Positions 30,452 to 35,532 of a DNA stretch of 35,532 nt are shown one piece after another; within the stretch, counting starts at the first letter, position 1; each line of letters opens with the position of its first letter. The notes under the pieces were generated by a model. It was not told the origin of the DNA. It worked only from the letters and a program-made list of their open reading frames with translations, and did no database searches. A program made the translations under genes and the position numbers. The stretch comes from Nitrogeniibacter sp050293885 (GTDB lineage Bacteria; Pseudomonadota; Gammaproteobacteria; Burkholderiales; Rhodocyclaceae): NCBI GenBank assembly GCA_050293885.1, contig JBNKNO010000034.1, forward strand, positions 1-35,532. The letters run 5' to 3'.

Positions 30452-31828
30452 ATGTCCAATCTCGTATCCCGCGGCCTCAACGCCATGCGCGCCATCATCT
30501 CCTGGGGCGGCAAGGAGCAGGCGCAACTCGATCCCCACGACCTCGACCGCATCCGCGAACAACTGCAGGAGTGCGCCGAGAGTGCGGGCGGCGAAGTCAC
30601 CACCCGGCAGCGCGCCGCACGGCTGGCGCACACCTACCTGCAACTGGACGACAGCTGCCGCCATGCCTTTCTGCGCATGATCGCGCTCGAATTCGGCCCC
30701 GATCCGGCGCGTGTCGCCGAGGCCCACGCGGCCTACCAGGAGGCGGTGGGTACCCCCGGCCAGTGGGACGCCGAAGCCAGCCTGCGCGGCGCCATGCGCT
30801 CGCAGCGCATCCGCATCCTCACCCAGTTCAACGCCATCCCGCAGGGCGTGAAATTTCTCGTCGACCTGCGCGCCGACCTGCTGCGCTTTCTCAAGGACGA
30901 CCCCGAGCTCAAGGCGCTCGACCGCGAACTCGAAGCGCGGCTCAACGCCTGGTTCGACGTCGGCTTTCTGGAGCTGCGCCGCATCACCTGGGAATCACCC
31001 GCGGTGCTGCTCGAAAAACTGGTGCAGTACGAAGCGGTGCACGAGATTCAGTCCTGGAAAGACCTGAAAAACCGGCTCGATGCCGATCGCCGCTGCTACG
31101 CTTTCTTCCACCCGCGCATGCCGCTCGAACCGCTGATTTTCGTCGAGGTGGCGCTGGTGGACGCGCTGGCCGACAACGTGCAGAAACTGCTCGACGAAAT
31201 GGCCCCGGTGGCCGACCCGGCCAAGGCCAACACCGCCATCTTCTATTCGATCAGCAACACCCAGGTCGGTTTGCGTGGCGTCTCCTTCGGCAACTTCCTG
31301 CTCAAGCGCGTGATCGACGACCTCAAGCGCGACCTGCCCGGCCTCAAGCAATTCGCCACGCTCTCGCCGCTGCCGCGCCTGCGCCAGTGGATGCTCGACC
31401 ATCCCGACGCCGTGGACGAGGCCGTCACCGACAGCGAATGGAAGAAACTCACCGACCTCGGCGTACCCGCCGCCGACCACGACGCCTTGCTGGCGCTACT
31501 CGAAGAAGACCGCTGGCTAGAGCAACCCGGCATGGCGGACGTGCTCAAGACCCCGCTCACCCGTCTGGCAGCCCGCTATCTGGTCCACGCCCGCGGTCGC
31601 GGCGAGCAGCCCTTCGACCCCGTCGCCCGCTTCCACCTCGGCAACGGCGCCCGCATCGAACGGCTCAACTGGATGGGCGACTGCTCGTCCAAAGGCATGC
31701 GACAGGCCTTCGGCCTGATGGTCAATTACCTCTACGACCCGGACGCCATCGAAGCGAATGTGGAGGCGTTTGTCAGCGAAGGCACGGTGGCCGCATCCAA
31801 TCCCATCAAGCGATTGGCGAAGGGCTGA
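30452..31828 (+). CDS. Malonyl-CoA decarboxylase
   Basis: This 458-residue protein should convert malonyl-CoA to acetyl-CoA and CO2. The helical N-terminal domain (AHTYLQLDDSCRHAFLRMIA) is followed by the acyltransferase-like catalytic part: CYAFFHPRMPLEPLIFVEVAL, then YSISNTQVGLRGVSFGNFLL, and LARYLVHA-like and ARFHLGNGARIERLNWMGD with the active-site histidine and nearby serine. The ending MVNYLYDP is typical of the family. The ribosome binding site is GGAG. It follows lgt by 33 bases. No malonyl-CoA synthetase or malonate transporter gene is adjacent, so the physiological context is open. Confidence 0.92.
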   Translation: MSNLVSRGLNAMRAIISWGGKEQAQLDPHDLDRIREQLQECAESAGGEVTTRQRAARLAHTYLQLDDSCRHAFLRMIALEFGPDPARVAEAHAAYQEAVGTPGQWDAEASLRGAMRSQRIRILTQFNAIPQGVKFLVDLRADLLRFLKDDPELKALDRELEARLNAWFDVGFLELRRITWESPAVLLEKLVQYEAVHEIQSWKDLKNRLDADRRCYAFFHPRMPLEPLIFVEVALVDALADNVQKLLDEMAPVADPAKANTAIFYSISNTQVGLRGVSFGNFLLKRVIDDLKRDLPGLKQFATLSPLPRLRQWMLDHPDAVDEAVTDSEWKKLTDLGVPAADHDALLALLEEDRWLEQPGMADVLKTPLTRLAARYLVHARGRGEQPFDPVARFHLGNGARIERLNWMGDCSSKGMRQAFGLMVNYLYDPDAIEANVEAFVSEGTVAASNPIKRLAKG

Positions 31829-31860
31829 TCAAGCGCACGCGCTCCACCGCAACCGCGTAA

Positions 31861-31890
31861 GTCGGAAGGCGCTTCGCTTGTCCGCCCTAC
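31861..31890. repeat. REP-like element overlapping the end of the FAH-family gene
   Basis: GTCGGAAGGCGCTTCGCTTG followed by TCCGCCCTAC resembles the inverted form of the common GTAGGGCGGATAAGCGCAGC repeat. It sits between two convergent genes and supplies the stop codon (TAG) of the minus-strand gene. Confidence 0.5.
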
Positions 31891-32585
31891 CGCACCGTGA
31901 TCGACAACTCGCCCACGCCGTCGACACCACCGTGCAGCACATCCCCGCGTTTGACCGCGCCCACGCCGGCCGGCGTGCCGGTCATGAGCAGATCGCCCGG
32001 CACCAGCAGGAAGTAGCGCGACAACTCCGCCACGGCCTCGGCCACCGACCAGATCATGTCCGACAGATCGCCGCTTTGGCGGCGTTCGCCGTTCACATCC
32101 AGCCAGATGGCACCGGCGGTCGGATGACCGATCTCGCTCACCGGCCGCAGTGCGGACATGGGGGCGGCATGGTCGAAGGCCTTGCCGATTTCCCAACTGC
32201 GCCCCTGCGCCTTCATCTGCGCCTGCAGGTCGCGTCGCGTCATGTCCAGCCCCACGCCGTAGCCCCACACATGATCGAGTGCCGCGTCCACCACGATGTC
32301 GCGCCCGCCGCTACCAATCGCGGCCACCAACTCGATTTCGTGGTGCACGTCGTTCGACATGGACGGATAGGACCAATCCATCGGCTGATCGCCCACCACC
32401 GGATACACGGCGTCGGCGGGCTTGCAGAAGAAGAACGGCGGCTCGCGGTCGGGCGCGCCGCCCATCTCGCGGGCGTGGGCCGCGTAGTTGCGGCCGATGC
32501 AATACACACGCCGTACGGGGAAGGTGGCGTCCTGACCGGCAACGGGCAGCACCGTGAGGGCGGGCGGAGAAACGACATATGGCAT
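31887..32585 (-). CDS. Fumarylacetoacetate hydrolase-family protein, fumarylpyruvate hydrolase-like
   Basis: This is a 232-residue protein. The ATG at 32585 (MPYVVSPPALTVLP) has GGAG seven bases upstream, and an ATG five codons earlier is less likely. The FAH fold is clear: VYCIGRNYAAHAREMG, then PFFFCKPADAV, the metal-binding HHEIELVAAIG with two acidic ligands, YGVGLDMTRRDLQ with the third, and LLMTGTPAGVGAVKRGD. The closest family I recall is the fumarylpyruvate hydrolase of gentisate catabolism, but no other ring-cleavage gene is nearby, so the substrate is tentative. Confidence 0.88.
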   Translation of the reverse strand: MPYVVSPPALTVLPVAGQDATFPVRRVYCIGRNYAAHAREMGGAPDREPPFFFCKPADAVYPVVGDQPMDWSYPSMSNDVHHEIELVAAIGSGGRDIVVDAALDHVWGYGVGLDMTRRDLQAQMKAQGRSWEIGKAFDHAAPMSALRPVSEIGHPTAGAIWLDVNGERRQSGDLSDMIWSVAEAVAELSRYFLLVPGDLLMTGTPAGVGAVKRGDVLHGGVDGVGELSITVR

Positions 32586-32716
32586 GGCTGACTCCTTCAA
32601 GGCAGGGGCGGGCGGCCACCATAGCGGCCCTCCGGAACACGCATCACTATAAACATGTGCCTGCGCGGCGCGTACGCCGGCGCACCCGAATTTTCACGCA
32701 AGGTAACGGACGCCGC

Positions 32717-32745
32717 TTGACTTGCGGGGCAAAAGTCATTTAAAT
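32717..32745 (+). promoter_or_regulatory. Sigma-70 promoter of bfd-bfr
   Basis: TTGACT (32717-32722) and TTAAAT (32740-32745) are spaced by 17 bases. The -10 touches the Fur box, so Fur binding would block polymerase. Confidence 0.5.
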
Positions 32746-32761
32746 GCGAATCATTCGTATT
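32743..32761. promoter_or_regulatory. Fur box upstream of bfd-bfr
   Basis: AATGCGAATCATTCGTATT contains a 7-1-7 inverted repeat (TGCGAAT-C-ATTCGTA, one mismatch) and the AATCATT core of the GATAATGATAATCATTATC consensus. It overlaps the promoter of iron-storage genes, as expected for iron-dependent control. Confidence 0.75.
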
Positions 32762-32824
32762 TTTATTAAAATGCAAGCGCATCCTGACGAAATGGATCAA
32801 TCCGACTTCAGAGGCTAGACTCGA

Positions 32825-33043
32825 ATGTACGTATGTGTGTGCAACGCAGTGACCGAGGACGATATCCACGAGGCCGCGCGCAATGGTGCCCGCCGCCTGC
32901 GCGACCTGCGCGGTTGCTTGGGCGTGAGCGCCGACTGCGGCCGCTGCGCCTGCCATGCCAAGACATGCCTCGACTCGGCCATTGAGCAACAGCAACCCCA
33001 GCACAAGGCCTTTTCTCTCTCGTATCAGGAGTCCGCAGCATGA
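32825..33043 (+). CDS. bfd: Bfd, bacterioferritin-associated ferredoxin
   Basis: This 72-residue [2Fe-2S] protein has cysteines Cys4 and Cys6 (MYVCVCNAV) and Cys38 and Cys41 (CGRC), the CxC and CxxC pairs of the BFD fold. Bfd reduces the haem of bacterioferritin to release stored iron. The last codon and stop overlap the bfr start (ATGA), so production is coupled. It lies downstream of a Fur box. Confidence 0.95.
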   Translation: MYVCVCNAVTEDDIHEAARNGARRLRDLRGCLGVSADCGRCACHAKTCLDSAIEQQQPQHKAFSLSYQESAA

Positions 33044-33525
33044 AAGGCGACAAGAACATCATCAAACTGCTCAACCGGCAACTCACCCACGAGCTCACGG
33101 CGGTCAATCAGTACTTCCTGCATGCCCGCATGTACAAGGACTGGGGGCTGGCCAAACTGGGCAAGCACGAATACGACGAGTCGATCGAGGAGATGCAGCA
33201 TGCGGACAAACTCATCGAGCGCGTGCTGTTCCTGGAAGGGCTGCCCAATCTGCAGAATCTGCACAAGCTGCTCATCGGTGAGAACGTGCCCGAGTGTCTC
33301 AAGGGTGACCTAAAACTCGAGACCGGCGCCCGTGCCGATCTGGTCGACGCCATCGAACACTGCGAGTCCTGTAAGGACTATGTCTCCCGGGAGCTGTTCG
33401 AAGAGATCCTGATCGACACGGAAGAACATATCGATTATCTCGAAACCCAGATCGAACTGGTCGACAGGGTCGGACTGCAGAACTATCTGCAATCGCAGAT
33501 GGACCCGGACAGCTCCAGCGACTGA
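33040..33525 (+). CDS. bfr: Bfr, bacterioferritin
   Basis: This 161-residue four-helix iron-storage subunit starts MKGDKNIIKLLNRQL. The ferroxidase ligands Glu18, Glu51, His54, Glu94 and His130 and the haem ligand Met52 are at Escherichia coli positions. Position 127, a ferroxidase glutamate in Escherichia coli Bfr, is threonine here (DTEEHIDYLE), with glutamates at 128 and 129 instead. I believe similar DTE-x-H sequences occur in other betaproteobacteria. The ending GLQNYLQSQM is typical. It should form a 24-mer with haem between subunits. Confidence 0.96.
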   Translation: MKGDKNIIKLLNRQLTHELTAVNQYFLHARMYKDWGLAKLGKHEYDESIEEMQHADKLIERVLFLEGLPNLQNLHKLLIGENVPECLKGDLKLETGARADLVDAIEHCESCKDYVSRELFEEILIDTEEHIDYLETQIELVDRVGLQNYLQSQMDPDSSSD

Positions 33526-33537
33526 GCGCACCTTCCG

Positions 33538-33555
33538 CCGGCACCCACGTGCCGG
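33538..33555. other. Hairpin downstream of bfr
   Basis: CCGGCAC-CCAC-GTGCCGG is a perfect seven-base stem starting 13 bases after the bfr stop. No T-run follows, so it is at best a weak terminator or an mRNA-stabilising end. Confidence 0.4.
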
Positions 33556-33595
33556 TGGCCCATTCGCGCTGGCGACGCGATCCACGGCACGCCCC

Positions 33596-33694
33596 ATGTC
33601 GGCACCTACCCGCCGTCAACAGACCACCGCCTTGCGCATCGCAGTCACGCTTGTCGCCCTCGCCGCAGCGCTCGACATGCTGATCAGCGCGTGA
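33596..33694 (+). CDS. Possible 32-residue single-pass membrane peptide
   Basis: An ATG at 33596 opens a short frame with a basic start (MSAPTRRQQTTALR) and one hydrophobic helix (IAVTLVALAAALDMLI). No ribosome binding site is evident and no family is recognised. The rest of the 246-base gap between bfr and tonB shows only the hairpin and the tonB promoter region. Confidence 0.25.
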   Translation: MSAPTRRQQTTALRIAVTLVALAAALDMLISA

Positions 33695-33771
33695 CTTCCC
33701 GCCACTCACTGAGCGCCGTGCGGCCACGAGTCGCGAGCGGCCCGACGGCGTCGGCGTTACAATCTCGCCCC

Positions 33772-34503
33772 ATGGTCTCATCCACGGCAACGCTGTTCGC
33801 GCCTGTCCCCTCGTTCCAACTGCGCGTGGCGGCGTTCGCACGCCTGGCGGTGGTGGTGCTGGTGCATGCCGTGCTGCTGGCCGTGATCGCGCAGAATATG
33901 GATGTGCAGCCCCCCAAGGCGCCGTTGACCATCCAAGTCGCGCTGATCGCACCGCCGAAGCCGCTACCCGTCGCCCCCCCCAAGGTGGAACCACCGCCCG
34001 AACCGCCCAAGGCTGTCGACCCCCCGCCGCCGCCCCCACCGGTGGTGCGCAAGGTGGAAAAACCGAAACCGCGCGTCAAACCGAAGCCGCGTCCGCAGCC
34101 CGAGCAGGCGATCACCCCGCCAACGCCGGCGCCGGCCGCCGAGCCCGAGCCCGTGGTGGAACCGACGCCGCCGCCGGTCGCTGCCGCACCGGCACCGGCC
34201 GCCGCGCCGCCCGCGGTCGTCGAACCGCGCTACGATGCGGCCTACCTCAATAACCCCAAGCCGCGCTATCCGCGCGTGTCGCGCCGCCTCGGCGAACAAG
34301 GCAAGGTACTGCTTCGGGTGCTCGTGAGCGCCGACGGCAAGGCCAAGGAAGTTCGCCTGCATCGATCGTCGGGCTACAAACGACTCGACGAAGCGGCACG
34401 CGACGCGGTCACCCAGTGGCGCTTTGTCCCCGCCCGGCGAGGCGATGAAGCGGTCGAAGGCTGGTTCGTCGTACCCATCGAATTCAAACTGAAGGACGCT
34501 TGA
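33772..34503 (+). CDS. tonB: TonB-type energy transducer
   Basis: This is a 243-residue protein. The ATG at 33772 is chosen because a cytoplasmic tail and one transmembrane helix (LAVVVLVHAVLLAVIA) follow in normal position. The earlier in-frame ATG would cross the TTACAAT -10 at 33757-33763. That -10 is so close to the ATG that the message may be nearly leaderless. A long Pro/Lys/Glu-rich spacer (about 45-160) spans the periplasm. The C-terminal TonB domain shows PKPRYPRVSRRLGEQGKVLL, then VRLHRSSGYKRLDEAA and WRFVPARRG. It passes proton-motive energy to outer-membrane receptors with ExbB/ExbD, which follow. Confidence 0.94.
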   Translation: MVSSTATLFAPVPSFQLRVAAFARLAVVVLVHAVLLAVIAQNMDVQPPKAPLTIQVALIAPPKPLPVAPPKVEPPPEPPKAVDPPPPPPPVVRKVEKPKPRVKPKPRPQPEQAITPPTPAPAAEPEPVVEPTPPPVAAAPAPAAAPPAVVEPRYDAAYLNNPKPRYPRVSRRLGEQGKVLLRVLVSADGKAKEVRLHRSSGYKRLDEAARDAVTQWRFVPARRGDEAVEGWFVVPIEFKLKDA

Positions 34504-34505
34504 CC

Positions 34506-35258
34506 ATGGATCCCCAAAACGCATTCGGAATGACCCAGTTGTGGGCCCAGTCCGACCTGATCACCCGCTGCACCGCGGTGCTGCTCATTGTGATGTCGGT
34601 GGTGAGTTGGTACCTGATCCTGAGCAAGGGGCTGCGCATGCTCGGCGCCCGCCGTCATACCGGCGCCATCGAGGCCTTCTGGCAGGCGGCAACGATCGAA
34701 GAGGGACTCACCGGCCTCGATGCGCGCGCCAAGGGCGCCCCATGCACCCACATGGCGCACCAGGCGGCCGCCGCTCATGCGCACTGCACCCGCCACGCCG
34801 CAGACGCCACCCTGGGCAGCACGCTCGATGTCGGCGAGTTCGTCACCCGCGCGTTGCGCCGGGCCATCGCACAGGCCACCGAGATGCTCGAGCGCGGGCT
34901 CACGGTGCTCGCCTCCATCGGCTCGACGGCGCCGTTCATTGGCCTGTTCGGCACCGTGTGGGGCATCTACCACGCGCTGACGACCATCAGCGTCACCGGC
35001 GCGGCCTCCATCGACAAGGTGGCCGGCCCGGTGGGCGAAGCGCTCATCATGACCGCCTTCGGCCTGTTCGTCGCCATTCCCGCCGTACTGGCCTACAACG
35101 GCTTCAGTCGCGCCAACCGCATCGAGCTATCGGAGCTCGACGGCTTTGCCCACGACCTGCACGCCTTCTTCACCACCGGCGCCCGCGTCGGCGCGACCAC
35201 CAAGACATCGGCCGGGCGCCCTGCCCCTCGTGCCGCCAGCAACACCGAGGTGGCGTGA
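34506..35258 (+). CDS. exbB: ExbB, TonB-complex proton channel subunit
   Basis: This 250-residue MotA/TolQ/ExbB-family protein starts at the ATG two bases after the tonB stop. The first helix is TAVLLIVMSVVSWYLIL. The conserved pair of later helices contains ASIGSTAPFIGLFGTVWGIY and VGEALIMTAFGLFVAIPAVL. A large cytoplasmic loop separates helix 1 from helices 2 and 3, as is normal. The last base of its stop codon is the first base of exbD (TGATG). Confidence 0.95.
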   Translation: MDPQNAFGMTQLWAQSDLITRCTAVLLIVMSVVSWYLILSKGLRMLGARRHTGAIEAFWQAATIEEGLTGLDARAKGAPCTHMAHQAAAAHAHCTRHAADATLGSTLDVGEFVTRALRRAIAQATEMLERGLTVLASIGSTAPFIGLFGTVWGIYHALTTISVTGAASIDKVAGPVGEALIMTAFGLFVAIPAVLAYNGFSRANRIELSELDGFAHDLHAFFTTGARVGATTKTSAGRPAPRAASNTEVA

Positions 35259-35532
35259 TGGCATTCGGTGGATTTGGCGACGACCGCCACAACGCACCGA
35301 TGAGCGAGATCAACACCACGCCGCTGGTGGACGTGATGCTGGTGCTGCTCATCATTTTCATGATCACCGCGCCGCTGCTGACGCATTCGGTGAAAATCGA
35401 CCTGCCCACCGCCAGCAACGAACCGACCAACGCCCAACCGGATGCGATTACCGTCTCGTTCAATGCCGAGGGGCAACTGTTCTGGGACGATGAACCCATT
35501 TCCGAGACGGTGCTCGAACAACGCCTGGCCGC
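35258..35532 (+). CDS. exbD: ExbD, TonB-complex subunit, C-terminus cut by window edge
   Basis: The frame MAFGGFGDDRHNAPMSEINT continues without stop to the window end (91 codons). TTPLVDVMLVLLIIFMITAP is the single transmembrane helix carrying the conserved Asp25 used in proton translocation. The periplasmic domain begins with HSVKIDLPTA. It is translationally coupled to exbB. Confidence 0.95.
   Translation, partial: MAFGGFGDDRHNAPMSEINTTPLVDVMLVLLIIFMITAPLLTHSVKIDLPTASNEPTNAQPDAITVSFNAEGQLFWDDEPISETVLEQRLA

Noticed and set aside
1..35532. CRISPR arrays, tRNA or rRNA genes, insertion-sequence transposases
   Set aside because: I looked on both strands and saw no regularly spaced direct repeats, tRNA-like cloverleaf ends or transposase motifs.

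Overview
The window reads as a GC-rich betaproteobacterial chromosome segment, probably Rhodocyclales/Zoogloeaceae (Azoarcus/Thauera-like). This rests on base composition, on hydrogenase gene order close to that of the Cupriavidus necator membrane-bound hydrogenase (MBH) cluster, and on the housekeeping genes. The lineage is an inference. Two N runs (22493-22590 and 23636-23796) hide parts of the two hydrogenase structural genes.

Layout. (1) 1-3301 is an accessory patch: a partial DUF302 protein, a secreted transglutaminase-like protein, a tiny secreted RHS-core protein with a possible Cys-His peptidase domain, and two Sel1-like proteins that could be immunity factors. (2) 3325-24113, minus strand, is an oxygen-tolerant uptake [NiFe]-hydrogenase locus. 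Read in transcription order it is hoxK-hoxG-hoxZ, a terminator, an uncharacterised gene, a HigA-like antitoxin gene, hoxM-L-O-Q-R-T-V, hypA-B-F-C-D, a FIST-domain chemoreceptor gene, then hypE-hoxX-hoxA. (3) 24510-31828, mostly plus strand, is housekeeping: glutathione S-transferase, ilvD (minus), pgi, a YceH-family gene, lgt and malonyl-CoA decarboxylase. (4) 31887-35532 holds a fumarylacetoacetate hydrolase-family gene (minus) and an iron block: Fur box, bfd-bfr, tonB-exbB-exbD (exbD cut by the window edge).

How the hydrogenase genes work together. HoxK/HoxG form the enzyme and HoxZ passes electrons to quinone. HypA/B insert nickel. HypF/E make cyanide ligands, HypC/D assemble Fe(CN)2CO, and HoxX supplies CO under air. 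HoxL/O/Q/R/T/V handle small- and large-subunit assembly with oxygen protection, and HoxM cleaves the HoxG C-terminus. HoxA is an NtrC-type sigma-54 activator. Upstream of both hoxK and hoxM I find the same three-part module: a -24/-12 promoter, a perfect IHF consensus starting exactly 30 bp above the -24 box, and a 19-bp inverted repeat (15/19 identical between the two copies). The repeats differ in promoter distance by 31 bp, about three helical turns. With a terminator after hoxZ, this points to two co-regulated HoxA/sigma-54 units.

The least expected component is the FIST-domain methyl-accepting protein between hypD and hypE. It has the two widest gaps of the accessory operon on either side and a candidate sigma-28 (FliA) promoter. 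The H2-sensing genes hoxB, hoxC and hoxJ are not seen next to hoxA. Whether this receptor links hydrogenase or energy status to motility is a hypothesis.
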